This document shows positions 8,338 to 16,769 of a stretch of 64,000 nucleotides of DNA, one piece after another. The notes beneath the pieces were generated by a model, which had not been told where the DNA came from, searched no databases, and saw only the letters and a program-made list of their open reading frames with translations. The stretch lies in NCBI GenBank assembly GCA_964384945.1, contig CAYLMK010000018.1, positions 1 to 64,000 of the forward strand. Reading direction: 5' to 3'. Positions within the stretch are counted from its first letter, which is position 1; every line of letters starts with the position of its first letter. The translations under genes and the position numbers were made by a program. Source of the stretch: S015-6 sp964384945 (lineage in GTDB: Bacteria > Desulfobacterota > DSWW01).

Positions 8338-9552
8338 ATGAGCAAGAAGGCGTTGGAAGGGGTCAAAGTTCTGGAATGCTGCGCGGGGATCAGTGCTTCC
8401 TATGGCGCAAAACTCCTGGCCGAAATTGGGGCAGAAGTCATCAAGATCGAGCCGCCCGGAACGGGGGACAAAGCGCGGACTATGGGTGGCTTTCCAGGAG
8501 GTGTTCCCCATCCTGAGAAGAGCGGGCTCTTTTTATTTCTGAACGCCAACAAGGCAGGCATTACGTTAGACATTCTGCAAGAGGGGGGACGGAAGCTTTT
8601 CCAAGATCTGGTAAAGAGCGTTGACATTTTGATCGAGGATGGTCCGCCGGATAGGTTCGAATCTCTGGGTCTGGGATACGATGAGCTTAAGAAGGCGAAT
8701 CCCGGACTGATCATGGCCTCGCTTACCGACTTCGGGGAAACCGGTCCCTACAAGAACTACAAAGCATACCCCATCAACATCTCGCACCTCAGCGGCCAGG
8801 CAAACTTCTACCCGATTCCGTCAGATGATTTGTCCCGTGAGCCGGTCAAACTTGGTGGAAATATTGAGGCCTACGATTGCGGTGTGGTCATGGCCCAGGC
8901 TCTTTTGGCAGCGCTCATCTGGAGAAAATCGTCCGGCCAGGGACAGCGGATAAGGGCCTCGAATCTGGGAATTCAAGTCTATCTCACTGGACTGGAGCAC
9001 ACGGCGTATCCGCAATTCAATACGTATGTGGATCGGCTCGCGAAGAATTTCAGGAGGTCGCCGGGCGGCATCATCAAGTGCAAAGATGGTTATGTATCGC
9101 TGGGATTCCTCCAGGAGCATGAATGGGTCAATCTTCTCAAGCTGATGGGGGATCCGGAGTGGGCAAAGGGCGACGCCTATAAGGACCGGATGAGCCGCAT
9201 GGCCAAGATGCCGGAAATCAATCATCGGATCAATGAATGGATGAAGGATAGAACACGGCGTGAGATTGTGCAGGAGGGGCAAAGCCTGGGGGTCACGGTT
9301 ACACCCGTGAATACGCCGAAAGACGTCGTGGAATCCGAGCAGATGAAGGTCCGTGGATTCTTCACGGAAATCGAACATCCCGCAGCAGGAAGAATGAAGT
9401 TCCCGAGAATTCCCTCCGTGTTTTCTGAGACGCCGCCGGCCATTGATCGGGCGGCACCGCTGCTGGGGCAGGACAATGAATCCATATTTTGCGGGCAGCT
9501 GGGATACAGTAAAGAAGAGTTAGAGAAACTCAGACATGAAGGTGTGATATAG
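8338..9552 (+). CDS. CaiB/BaiF class III CoA-transferase, subunit lacking the catalytic Asp
   Basis: The 404-residue protein is a formyl-CoA/CaiB-type CoA-transferase (start LEGVKVLECCAGISASY, SLTDFGETGPY, end GYSKEELEKL). The position that normally reads GQxxDxS, with the Asp that forms the acyl-enzyme, reads GQRIRASNLG here, so the catalytic Asp seems to be absent. The next gene (9570) has the Asp. Heteromeric transferases such as BbsEF for benzylsuccinate combine two such subunits, so these two neighbours, 17 bases apart, probably form one enzyme that activates an acid at the expense of another CoA ester. The promoter at 8255 belongs to the proposed TetR regulon. Confidence 0.87.
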   Translation: MSKKALEGVKVLECCAGISASYGAKLLAEIGAEVIKIEPPGTGDKARTMGGFPGGVPHPEKSGLFLFLNANKAGITLDILQEGGRKLFQDLVKSVDILIEDGPPDRFESLGLGYDELKKANPGLIMASLTDFGETGPYKNYKAYPINISHLSGQANFYPIPSDDLSREPVKLGGNIEAYDCGVVMAQALLAALIWRKSSGQGQRIRASNLGIQVYLTGLEHTAYPQFNTYVDRLAKNFRRSPGGIIKCKDGYVSLGFLQEHEWVNLLKLMGDPEWAKGDAYKDRMSRMAKMPEINHRINEWMKDRTRREIVQEGQSLGVTVTPVNTPKDVVESEQMKVRGFFTEIEHPAAGRMKFPRIPSVFSETPPAIDRAAPLLGQDNESIFCGQLGYSKEELEKLRHEGVI

Positions 9553-9569
9553 GAAAGGAGAAATTCGAT

Positions 9570-10781
9570 ATGAGCGATGCACCGCTGAAGGGATTCCGCG
9601 CCGTCGAATTCGGGTCAGCTGTTGCAGGACCCATGGCGACCCGGATGCTCGGCATGCTGGGGGCAGAAGTCATCAAGGTAGAGAGCATGTGGTCCCCTGA
9701 CCAGTGCCGGTTTTTCGATATTCTTTACCAGATCAATCCGGACGGCGAAAGCTCGACAATGTACAACTATGTGAACATGGGAAAGAAGAATGTGACCATT
9801 AACATCCGGGACCCCAGGGGCGCTGATATCGCAAAGCAACTCATTGGCACCGCTGATGTGATGTTGGAGAGCATGAGTCCAGGGGTCATGCCCCGTCTGG
9901 GACTGGGTTATGAGGACATCAAGAAGATAAAGCCCAACATCATCTATGTATCATCATCCGCCTGTGGGCAGACCGGACCCGAAGGAAAATACAAGGGATA
10001 TGCCCCGAATTTCGCGGCCCTTGCTGGCGTCGATCACATGACCGGCTATCACGATGGTATGCCCAGCTCCTTTGCTGCCAGCATCGATGTAAAGAGCGCC
10101 ATGACATGCACCTTTGCCATACTGACGGCCCTGGTACATCTCAAGGAAACCGGCGAGGGGCAATTCATTGATGTGTCCTCCACCGCCTCTATCAGCAGCC
10201 TCATTGGTGATGTATTGCTGGATTATATTCTCACCGGGGAGAACCCGATGCGCCAGGGAAACCGAAACGGCGCCATGGCACCGCATAACTGTTATCGATG
10301 CAGCGGTGAAGACAAGTGGGTTGCCATCGCAGTGGGTAATGAACAGGAGTTGCGTTCTCTCTTCAAGGCTATGGGAAGGGACGACTTAGTTGCTGATGAG
10401 AGCTTTTCAGAGAATTCGAACCGGCTGAAGAATCAGAATGAGCTGGACCGGATTATCGGCGAGTGGACGATGGAAAGGGAAAACGATGAGATCATGAATA
10501 TGCTTCAGAAACGAGGTGTAGCTGCCACCTTGACACACAGCAGCGAGAGCCTTTTCAATGATCCGCACATAAGAGAACTCGGCCTTTTTGAACAGATCGA
10601 CCATCACACCATCGGCAAAACCTGGGTAATCCAACATCCCTGGAAGTTTTCCGAGACCCCGCCGGTGCCAAATCGTGCTGCCCCAAAGCTCGGCGAACAC
10701 AATGACGAGATCCTTCAGCAATTACTGGGACTGGCGGAGGACAGAATAGCGGAATTGAAAACAGAGAAAGTGTTGTTCTGA
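9570..10781 (+). CDS. CaiB/BaiF class III CoA-transferase, catalytic subunit
   Basis: A 403-residue class III CoA-transferase with the standard N-terminus (LKGFRAVEFGSAVAGPMATR), SSACGQTGPEG and the active-site motif GQFIDVSSTAS, which retains the Asp expected to carry the covalent acyl-CoA intermediate. It follows the Asp-less homologue at 8338 with a GGAAAGGAG ribosome binding site in the 17-base gap. I infer a two-subunit CoA-transferase for a carboxylic acid intermediate; the donor and acceptor cannot be read from sequence. Confidence 0.88.
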   Translation: MSDAPLKGFRAVEFGSAVAGPMATRMLGMLGAEVIKVESMWSPDQCRFFDILYQINPDGESSTMYNYVNMGKKNVTINIRDPRGADIAKQLIGTADVMLESMSPGVMPRLGLGYEDIKKIKPNIIYVSSSACGQTGPEGKYKGYAPNFAALAGVDHMTGYHDGMPSSFAASIDVKSAMTCTFAILTALVHLKETGEGQFIDVSSTASISSLIGDVLLDYILTGENPMRQGNRNGAMAPHNCYRCSGEDKWVAIAVGNEQELRSLFKAMGRDDLVADESFSENSNRLKNQNELDRIIGEWTMERENDEIMNMLQKRGVAATLTHSSESLFNDPHIRELGLFEQIDHHTIGKTWVIQHPWKFSETPPVPNRAAPKLGEHNDEILQQLLGLAEDRIAELKTEKVLF

Positions 10782-10994
10782 GCCTACTCCACGGAAGATG
10801 GCGTCGAGATAGGATTGTTGAAGTACCTCTGAATTCAGCTACCAAGGTGTTTGTTCGGTTGAATCAGCGACACCTTGTGCCCTTCACGGGCACTGCAGCC
10901 ACTCCGAGACTACCGGACCGAGCCCAATGGCGACGGTCGGCTTTCGCATTCCTTACGGCGTCCGATGACCGGGAGGATGACCGGGCCAAATGCG

Positions 10995-11047
10995 GAATAG
11001 CATTTATATACAGAATGCTATTTAGAATATAAGGCAAACGATGTCAG
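10995..11047 (-). promoter_or_regulatory. Possible minus-strand regulon-type promoter with two operator-like motifs
   Basis: Two 11-bp sites, GAATAGCATTT (10995-11005) and GAATGCTATTT (11013-11023), lie 18 bp apart, the same distance as the paired sites in the other promoters. On the minus strand CTGACA (11042-11047) and TAAATA (11019-11024) have a 17-bp spacer. No minus-strand gene follows, so it may act as an extra regulator-binding site for the operon at 11397 or be a relic. Confidence 0.4.
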
Positions 11048-11150
11048 CTGAATATCGCGATGTTTCATTTTCCACTCGACTTTGCTCGCTGACCTGCATT
11101 TCTCGTGGGCAGAGGAGGTTATCCTTCCTGCAAAAGAAGGAATTTTTCTA

Positions 11151-11179
11151 TTGACGGAATAACATTCTGTTGGTAAATT
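11151..11179 (+). promoter_or_regulatory. Regulon-type promoter of the aldolase/hydratase operon
   Basis: TTGACG (11151-11156), 17-bp spacer, TAAATT (11174-11179). GAATAACATTC (11157-11167) sits directly after the -35, and an ATTC-ended motif overlaps the -10 18 bp later, matching the shared architecture. Confidence 0.65.
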
Positions 11180-11396
11180 ATATTCTGACGACAAATAAAA
11201 TTTCTCGCAGGTCCGGAACAAGGCCGGACACACGTCCAAGCATAACAAGTTTTTGGGCGAATGCCGGCTGGAGATTCCTGATTAACAGCAGTTGTGGAGT
11301 CCAAGGGAGGTACAGGGCGGTATCATCGCTACCCTGGGGTTGGACCTTCCAAGAGAGTAGGTTTGGGCGGAAGCTGGGAGACAAGGAGAAGCCGGC

Positions 11397-12590
11397 ATGA
11401 GCACAAGCAGGAGACGATTTTCCCGGCCGGTTGCCATCGCGGCTGTGAGCGACATACCGTCGAGCCGTTATCCGGAGCAGGATGCCCTCGGCATGTACCG
11501 GATCGTTTTGCAGAAACTCCTCAAGGAGTGGGACATCAAGCCTGCCGACATACAGGGAATACTTGCCGCTCCTGCGGGGCAGGGATCTTTGCAGGGAGTC
11601 GATCTCTACACCCATGAGAAGCTTGCAGAGGAATTGGCGGTAATCCCCTACTTTGCGGACACGATGAACGCAGGGGGGGGCACCTTCGGAATCATGGTTC
11701 AACGCGCCGCCCTTGCCGTGGCTACCGAGCAGGTGGACAGTGTGCTATGTATAGGTGCCGGAAAGTTCGCCAAGGTGACCCAGGGAACGGGCGAGATCAT
11801 GTCGAAGATGACCTGCCACCCTGAATTCGAGTGGATCTATGGCCCGAGCGTTGTGGGCATCAATGCGATGGCGGCAACCCACCACATGGCCACTTATGGC
11901 ACCACGGAAGCGCAATTGGCCAGAGTCGCCGTGTCGCAACGCATGTGGGCGCTCAAGAACCCCAATGCTATCACATACAAGAAGGGGCCCTTGACGGTAG
12001 AAGCGGTCCTTCAATCCCCGCTTATCTCGACGCCCTTCCATCAGTTTCACTGCTCCATCCCATGTGAAGGAGGTGGCGCGCTGTTGGTTACATCAGAAGA
12101 AATGGCCAAACGCCTCAACCCGCAGCCTGCCTACCTGCTGGGGATGGGAGAGTGCCTCACCCATGCATCGATCAGTCAGAGCCCCGCGCGGCCTTCGCAT
12201 GGCGCAAAACTCTCCAGCCAGCGGGCCTACGAGATGGCGGGTTTGACCCCCAAAGATATCGATGTGGCTGAGTTGTACGACGGTTTTGTGATCCATCCTT
12301 TGCTTTTCGTTGAGGAACTCGGGCTGTGTGAAGAAGGCAAGGGGGGAGCGTTCTATGAGGACGGGCGCGCTGATCCGGGGGGGGATATGCCGGTCAACAC
12401 ATTTGGAGGCCTCTGTTCGAGCGGGCACACCGGGGACGCCTCTGGCATCTGCATGATTGTGGAAGGTGCCCGTCAGGTGATGAATCGGGCGGGAGATCAT
12501 CAGGTGGAAGGTGCAAATACGGCCATTGTGCATACCTTCGGGGGCATGTTGGCAGACCACTCCACGTTGATTCTCGGGAGGCACTCATGA
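11397..12590 (+). CDS. Thiolase-fold protein without the nucleophilic Cys, Ltp2-like (probable retro-aldolase)
   Basis: The 397-residue protein has the SCP-x/nonspecific lipid-transfer thiolase fold (C-terminal GGLCSSGHTGDASG and DVAELYDGF). Where true thiolases have the nucleophilic Cys (CSSG), it reads NAGGGTFG, so Claisen chemistry is unlikely. Ltp2 aldolases of steroid side-chain degradation also lack this Cys, use Tyr residues, and work with a DUF35 partner. The following genes encode exactly such a DUF35 protein and two MaoC proteins. I infer a retro-aldolase releasing a ketone or acyl-CoA fragment. A partner role in a BbsAB-like thiolase is the alternative, but the missing Cys argues against it. 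Confidence 0.82.
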   Translation: MSTSRRRFSRPVAIAAVSDIPSSRYPEQDALGMYRIVLQKLLKEWDIKPADIQGILAAPAGQGSLQGVDLYTHEKLAEELAVIPYFADTMNAGGGTFGIMVQRAALAVATEQVDSVLCIGAGKFAKVTQGTGEIMSKMTCHPEFEWIYGPSVVGINAMAATHHMATYGTTEAQLARVAVSQRMWALKNPNAITYKKGPLTVEAVLQSPLISTPFHQFHCSIPCEGGGALLVTSEEMAKRLNPQPAYLLGMGECLTHASISQSPARPSHGAKLSSQRAYEMAGLTPKDIDVAELYDGFVIHPLLFVEELGLCEEGKGGAFYEDGRADPGGDMPVNTFGGLCSSGHTGDASGICMIVEGARQVMNRAGDHQVEGANTAIVHTFGGMLADHSTLILGRHS

Positions 12591-12988
12591 GTGAGAAACC
12601 GATTCCGGAAATAACAGAGTTTTCGCGTCCTTACTGGGATGCAGCTCAACGCGAGGAGCTGTATCTGCAGCGCAACAGGAACACCGGGAAGTACTTCTTC
12701 TACGCCCGCCAGTGGGCAGTGGATGATTACTCCACGGATCTGGAGTGGGTAGCGGCCAGCGGGAAGGGCACCGTGGTGACCTTCACGATCGCATGTTTCC
12801 CCTTGTTCGAGTCCTATGCAGGAGATTTGCCATATGTTGTGGCCGTAATCAAGCTGGAGGAAGGCCCTACGATGATGACGAACATCGTGAACTGCAAGCC
12901 CGGGGATGTTCGGGTCGGGATGGCCGTGAAGGCCACCTTTGAAGAGCGAAGGGATGGCTTCAAGGTTCCGCAATTCGAGCCTGCATAG
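12587..12988 (+). CDS. DUF35 OB-fold protein with lost zinc ribbon
   Basis: This 133-residue protein overlaps the aldolase stop (ATGA) and matches DUF35/OB-fold acyl-CoA-binding partners of thiolase-fold enzymes: an N-terminal helical part (RPYWDAAQREELYLQRN), a rubredoxin-like ribbon region, and the OB fold (LEWVAASGKGTVVTFTI). The ribbon of typical members has four Cys in CxxC pairs; here the region reads RNRNTGKYFFYARQWAVDD and none of the Cys remain. It therefore probably does not bind zinc. In ChsH2 of steroid degraders this domain recruits the aldolase to the hydratase; the same scaffold role is inferred. Confidence 0.82.
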   Translation: MSEKPIPEITEFSRPYWDAAQREELYLQRNRNTGKYFFYARQWAVDDYSTDLEWVAASGKGTVVTFTIACFPLFESYAGDLPYVVAVIKLEEGPTMMTNIVNCKPGDVRVGMAVKATFEERRDGFKVPQFEPA

Positions 12989-13013
12989 TCATTCGGTAGA
13001 GGAGGTCTTCTTA

Positions 13014-13535
13014 ATGCCCATCAAGAAGAAGAAAACACCGGAAGAGATGTTGGAGGAGGCAAAAGAACTTATAGGCATGTGGTCCGAAGAGATTTCTTAT
13101 CAGTACCCGGTCGAGTACGAGTCCATCTATCGCTACTGCGATATGGTGGATGATGAAAACCCTCTCTTTCTCGATCCCGAGTACGCTGCGAAGACGAAAC
13201 ACGGAGGCGTGATTATGCCCCCTTTTGCCATCTTCGGGATGATGATGCCGGGGTTTCAGGAGGTCATGATGCCTCGCATGCCTCGAACGCCGGGGCCCTT
13301 TGTGATCAACATGTCCCAGGAATATGAGTGGTTCCAGGCCGTGCGGGTCGGGGATCAATTGAGCTTCATGAGCAGGGTAGCCGACATATATGTGAAATCC
13401 ACCAAGATCGACCCGAAGGCATGGTGGATCGTCTTGGAGTTCCTTTACAAGAATCAAAGAGGCGAGGATGTGCTGCTTGTGAGAAACCTCGCGCTCAGCC
13501 ACAGGTCGCCCCAACAGGTAGCAGAAGAGGGATAG
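13014..13535 (+). CDS. MaoC-like hot-dog dehydratase subunit, His-less
   Basis: A 173-residue hot-dog protein of the FAS1-like/MaoC N-terminal type starts at ATG 13014 behind GAGGAGG. The hydratase motif D-x-N-P-x-H appears as DDENPLFLD, so the catalytic His is Phe. The next gene has the His. In ChsH1-ChsH2 hydratases one half binds substrate and the other carries the catalytic pair, which fits this arrangement. I infer that it is the non-catalytic half of a heteromeric enoyl-CoA hydratase acting before the aldolase encoded upstream. Confidence 0.8.
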   Translation: MPIKKKKTPEEMLEEAKELIGMWSEEISYQYPVEYESIYRYCDMVDDENPLFLDPEYAAKTKHGGVIMPPFAIFGMMMPGFQEVMMPRMPRTPGPFVINMSQEYEWFQAVRVGDQLSFMSRVADIYVKSTKIDPKAWWIVLEFLYKNQRGEDVLLVRNLALSHRSPQQVAEEG

Positions 13536-13553
13536 AGTAGAGGGAGTTGCGAG

Positions 13554-13994
13554 ATGGAACGGAAGCAGCTGTACTGGGATGAAGTGGAGGTTGGGCAAGA
13601 GGTGCCGACCAGTTACTCCCTCAAGCTCGACATGACGCGATTCTGCAAGCAGGTGAGCGGCACACAGGATTACTACCAGGTTCACCACGATCGAGAGTTC
13701 GCGAAGAGCCAGGGCGTGCCGGACATCTTTGTGAACACGGGGTTCCTCACGGCGTCTTTGGGCAGGCTGGTGACCGATTGGATCGGGCCCGAGGGCTGGC
13801 TCAAGAAGTTCAAGATCGAGATGAGAAAGATGGCCCTGCTGGGAGATACTATGACCGTGAAGGGCAAGGTGACCGGCAAGTACGAAAAGGGGGGAGAACA
13901 CGTAGTCGAGGTAGATGTCTGGTGTGAAACAGACACCCAGGGCGTCACCACGCCCTGCCATGCCGTCATATTTCTCCCCAGAAGGAGTTCGTAA
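13554..13994 (+). CDS. MaoC-like enoyl-CoA hydratase, catalytic subunit
   Basis: A 146-residue single hot-dog protein with the hydratase-2 region QDYYQVHHD, containing the Asp and His of the catalytic pair although the usual Asn-Pro is Tyr-Gln. It follows the His-less MaoC gene by 18 bases with the ribosome binding site GAGGG. Together with the DUF35 protein and the thiolase-like aldolase it makes a four-gene version of the hydratase-aldolase complex known from steroid catabolism. A strong hairpin at 14030-14051 lies downstream and may end the operon. Confidence 0.82.
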   Translation: MERKQLYWDEVEVGQEVPTSYSLKLDMTRFCKQVSGTQDYYQVHHDREFAKSQGVPDIFVNTGFLTASLGRLVTDWIGPEGWLKKFKIEMRKMALLGDTMTVKGKVTGKYEKGGEHVVEVDVWCETDTQGVTTPCHAVIFLPRRSS

Positions 13995-14355
13995 ACGAGC
14001 AGGAAACGGCGAAGCTTGTGACCGGAGCGACGAAGCGGGGCCCTGCTTCGTTGTCTGTGACTGTGGCTCCCTTCGGCCATGGTGGAGCCTCAGGCATTGT
14101 CGCCCGCCGCTCGCAAGACTCCGCCACCATAAGAGAAGAGAGGCACATAGCCGATAGATTGCCGGCTCAGCAAAGAACAGCAGACGCTCAAAGAGACGTC
14201 AAGAGGGTTCTTCAGAAGGGAAGGCACGTCGCTGACAACGGAAAGGTGAAGCTACAGGACGACCATCTATTAGGGGAGAAGGGGATGGCGTGGGAAACGG
14301 CTGGCCAGCTGATGGATGGGGAAAGCGTTACATTTCCAATCAGGGGAGGGGTGAT
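13995..14355. other. Gap with a strong hairpin
   Basis: No gene is supported. A hairpin with stem ACGAAGC/GCTTCGT around GGGGCCCT lies at 14030-14051, and a second GGCTCC/GGAGCC stem lies about 20 bases later. They may terminate the preceding operon. The leader before 14356 carries the strong ribosome binding site GGGGAGGGG. Confidence 0.5.
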
Positions 14356-14829
14356 ATGAACAAGATGAGCATCACAAGAACGTTGGTCGCTGTTGGAGCG
14401 ATTGCGGGCTTCATTGCCCTTGCCGTGTCTACAGCGGTCTGGGCAGAGACCGAGGTGTGCCAGGTCATCCGGATCAAGCAGGAGAAAGGTGCTGCAGGGA
14501 GTCGAATCGAGGCCCTTCCGCAAGCGGTGAAGATTCCGAAGGGTACTTGTGTCATTTGGGTGAACTGGGTGCCCGAGAGGCAGATCAGGGTAACCTTCAA
14601 GGAGAGTGCAAAGGCGTGCATGAGGGCAACGGATGCTCCCTCCGGATTCAAGGAGGTGGAGAACTGCTACCTTTCGGAATTCATACCACTCGGCAAGACC
14701 ATTAGCTTGCATTTCAACGAAGCAGGCACGTACAAATACCACATAGAGGTTCCTGACACGACGAAGAGTACGCCGGCAGGAATCAACCCGGGCAAGATAG
14801 AGGGGACGGGTGAAATACACGTCGAATGA
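14356..14829 (+). CDS. Secreted cupredoxin-like protein
   Basis: The 157-residue product has a Sec signal peptide (residues 1-30, ending AVSTAVWA) and a mature beta-rich domain. The sequence VKIPKGTCVIWVNWV followed by a C-terminal EAGTYKYHIEV resembles cupredoxin-like domains, but the usual copper ligands (His, Cys and Met in CxxxHxxM) are not evident. It has four Cys, which may form disulfides in the periplasm. The start is set by the ribosome binding site GGGGAGGGG 5 bases upstream. It overlaps or abuts the next gene (ATGA at 14826). Its link to the pathway is unknown. Confidence 0.6.
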   Translation: MNKMSITRTLVAVGAIAGFIALAVSTAVWAETEVCQVIRIKQEKGAAGSRIEALPQAVKIPKGTCVIWVNWVPERQIRVTFKESAKACMRATDAPSGFKEVENCYLSEFIPLGKTISLHFNEAGTYKYHIEVPDTTKSTPAGINPGKIEGTGEIHVE

Positions 14830-14846
14830 GAGAAGGCACACTTGAG

Positions 14847-15599
14847 ATGTTCGATTTGACCGGAAAGGTCGCCGTTGTGACCGGAGGAAGCAAGGGATTT
14901 GGCAAGGCGATCGCCCTGGGCCTTGCCGAGGCGGGGGCCGATGTTGTCGTGGCCAGCCGTACCCAGGCAGACCTTGATCGGGTTGCGTATGAAATCAGGA
15001 ACATGGGAAGGAAGGCCCTGGCAGTGGCCACGGACATCACGGACCTTCAGTCGATCCAGAACCTGGCTGAACAGACGACGGACAGATTCGGAAAGATCGA
15101 CATCCTGGTGAACAATGCGGGTCAAGGGATGTTCATGCCATTTCTGGAGATATCAGAAGGGCAGTGGGACAGCATCATCAACGTCAACCTGAAGGGATAC
15201 TTTCTTTGCACAAAGGCAATCGGCAAGTACATGTACAAGGCCAGATCGGGCCGAATCATCAACATTTCATCCATCATGGGCTCTTCACCCACCGAATTCA
15301 TGGCCCACTACGCCGCTTCCAAGGGGGGAATCGATGCGATGACCAAGTCCCTTGCCCTCGAGTGGGCAACGCGGGGTATCACCGTCAATGCGATCGCCCC
15401 TTCCTTCTTTGCCACAGACATGAACAGAGTGGCCCAGGAAAATGAAGCCATATCGCAGGTCATCATGGACAGGACTCCGATGCGACGGTGGGGGCAGGTG
15501 GAAGAACTGGTCGGCCTTGTCGTGTATCTGGCGTCGGACGCGTCCAGCTTCATGACCGGAGCAATCATCCCTCTTGATGGTGGATGGACAGCCGGGTAG
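14847..15599 (+). CDS. SDR-family oxidoreductase (FabG-like)
   Basis: A 250-residue classical short-chain dehydrogenase: nucleotide-binding TGGSKGFG at the N-terminus, NNAG near residue 90, active-site Ser in NISSIMG, and the YxxxK motif as YAASKGG. The C-terminal end (SFMTGAIIPLDGGWTAG) is canonical. An in-frame ATG at 14826 overlaps the previous stop, but the family start MFDLTGKVAVVTGG at 14847 with AGAAGG upstream is preferred. It probably oxidises or reduces a hydroxyl/keto group of the CoA-bound or free substrate. Confidence 0.9.
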   Translation: MFDLTGKVAVVTGGSKGFGKAIALGLAEAGADVVVASRTQADLDRVAYEIRNMGRKALAVATDITDLQSIQNLAEQTTDRFGKIDILVNNAGQGMFMPFLEISEGQWDSIINVNLKGYFLCTKAIGKYMYKARSGRIINISSIMGSSPTEFMAHYAASKGGIDAMTKSLALEWATRGITVNAIAPSFFATDMNRVAQENEAISQVIMDRTPMRRWGQVEELVGLVVYLASDASSFMTGAIIPLDGGWTAG

Positions 15600-15693
15600 G
15601 TACCTCGCCATTTCTCTCTTCCGCGGGGTATATTGATTTCGAGCCCCTCCAATCAAGAAGAGCTGTATCGAGATTCATGAGACCGTGAGCCGG

Positions 15694-16512
15694 TTAGGCG
15701 AGCAAATCCTCGACAACAAAGGCGGCATTGGGGTTTACCGCTCCGGCCCCCTCAATGCCGCGCAAGGTGAATTCGAAACAAGGGCCCGGCTGTACGATTG
15801 GAAGCGAATCAGCCATGGACTCGCTCTCGTTGCAGCCCAACGTCAAAGTGCCTTCCGCGTTCCATGCCCCTGTAAGTTCGAGGATATCGCTGAACCGGCA
15901 ACCGATGATTTTCCGTACGTCGTAACCCGTGAAATCACAGGACGGAATTTCTTTCACGAGTAGGACTGTTTGGACCTGGGCCATGGGTGACGATTCCGCC
16001 GGGATCTCTTCTTTGCGAGTCGTCGTGATTGTCACGAGAGGCAGGCCTTCTCGAATGACTGTACCGTTCGTTCGGTTGCCACGTTTGTGCACATGGATCG
16101 CTGCGCCTTCCTTAGGATATCCGTAGAGCTCCCGGCCATGGGTCAGCGGCCCAGCCGACAACTCCCCGTCAAGAAACAGCGGGTAAATGGTAACCCCCTG
16201 ATGTTCCTTGTACTTGCAGGGAAGGTAGAAGGCGAATTCTTTGTAGGGCGCGTTTCTTCCGTCCGTGCCGTAGTAATCGTCCGGACAAAAGAGGACTGCA
16301 GAGATGAAGGGCGGCAGCGCAGGGTTGATCTCCAAAGGATCGGGAAGCATCCTGGCGAGAGCTTCGGGATCGGTGAAGTAGGTTGCTGCGTAAAGGGTTG
16401 CATTTGTGTAGACGCGCTTGGCGATTTCGGGTATTTCAGAACCCGGAAGCCTGCCGTACGTTGCCATATAACCCTTCGGGATTCCTTTGGAAGCTGTCTT
16501 GTTGGGCGACAT
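15694..16512 (-). CDS. Acetoacetate decarboxylase-family protein
   Basis: The 272-residue protein has the ADC fold: PLTHGRELYGYPKEGA contains the Lys that forms the Schiff base in acetoacetate decarboxylase (Lys115). The following Lys116, which helps lower its pKa, is Glu here. ADC-like proteins with altered residues can act as aldolases or hydrolases rather than decarboxylases, so the reaction is open. It is transcribed towards the SDR gene from its own regulon-type promoter (16627-16655), which suggests it serves the same pathway, perhaps acting on a beta-keto or ketone fragment released by the aldolase. Confidence 0.78.
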   Translation of the reverse strand: MSPNKTASKGIPKGYMATYGRLPGSEIPEIAKRVYTNATLYAATYFTDPEALARMLPDPLEINPALPPFISAVLFCPDDYYGTDGRNAPYKEFAFYLPCKYKEHQGVTIYPLFLDGELSAGPLTHGRELYGYPKEGAAIHVHKRGNRTNGTVIREGLPLVTITTTRKEEIPAESSPMAQVQTVLLVKEIPSCDFTGYDVRKIIGCRFSDILELTGAWNAEGTLTLGCNESESMADSLPIVQPGPCFEFTLRGIEGAGAVNPNAAFVVEDLLA

Positions 16513-16626
16513 TTGTTGCCTCCTTCATTGGTTGGGACTCGGCGTTTCGGTTGTTCAAGCGCCTGATATGATAGCATCAAGTGTCAGTAGGCCCCCCTGT
16601 GCGAATCTCATTCTAAATATGAATAC

Positions 16627-16655
16627 TTATTAGCATAAGAATCTGACTCTGTCAA
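16627..16655 (-). promoter_or_regulatory. Regulon-type promoter of the ADC-like gene
   Basis: On the minus strand TTGACA (16650-16655), 17-bp spacer, TAATAA (16627-16632). GAGTCAGATTC (16639-16649) follows the -35 and another ATTC-ended motif follows the -10, matching the shared architecture. Confidence 0.62.
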
Positions 16656-16769
16656 TGTCGAAGGTGGAGAATAAAATTATATAACTAGATTAGAGTATCA
16701 TAACATACCATTCTTTACTGTTGGGGAGTCTATAGAGGACCAGTGGTAAGCATGTTCCAAACGATATCC

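Larger units (their letters stand above)
10782..11396. other. Long intergenic region with operator-like sites
   Basis: No gene is supported in this stretch. It contains a perfect 9-bp inverted repeat (AATAGCATT, 9-bp loop, AATGCTATT) at 10996-11022 and, further on, the regulon-type promoter at 11151-11179. About 215 bases of untranslated leader separate that promoter from the next gene. Confidence 0.6.
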
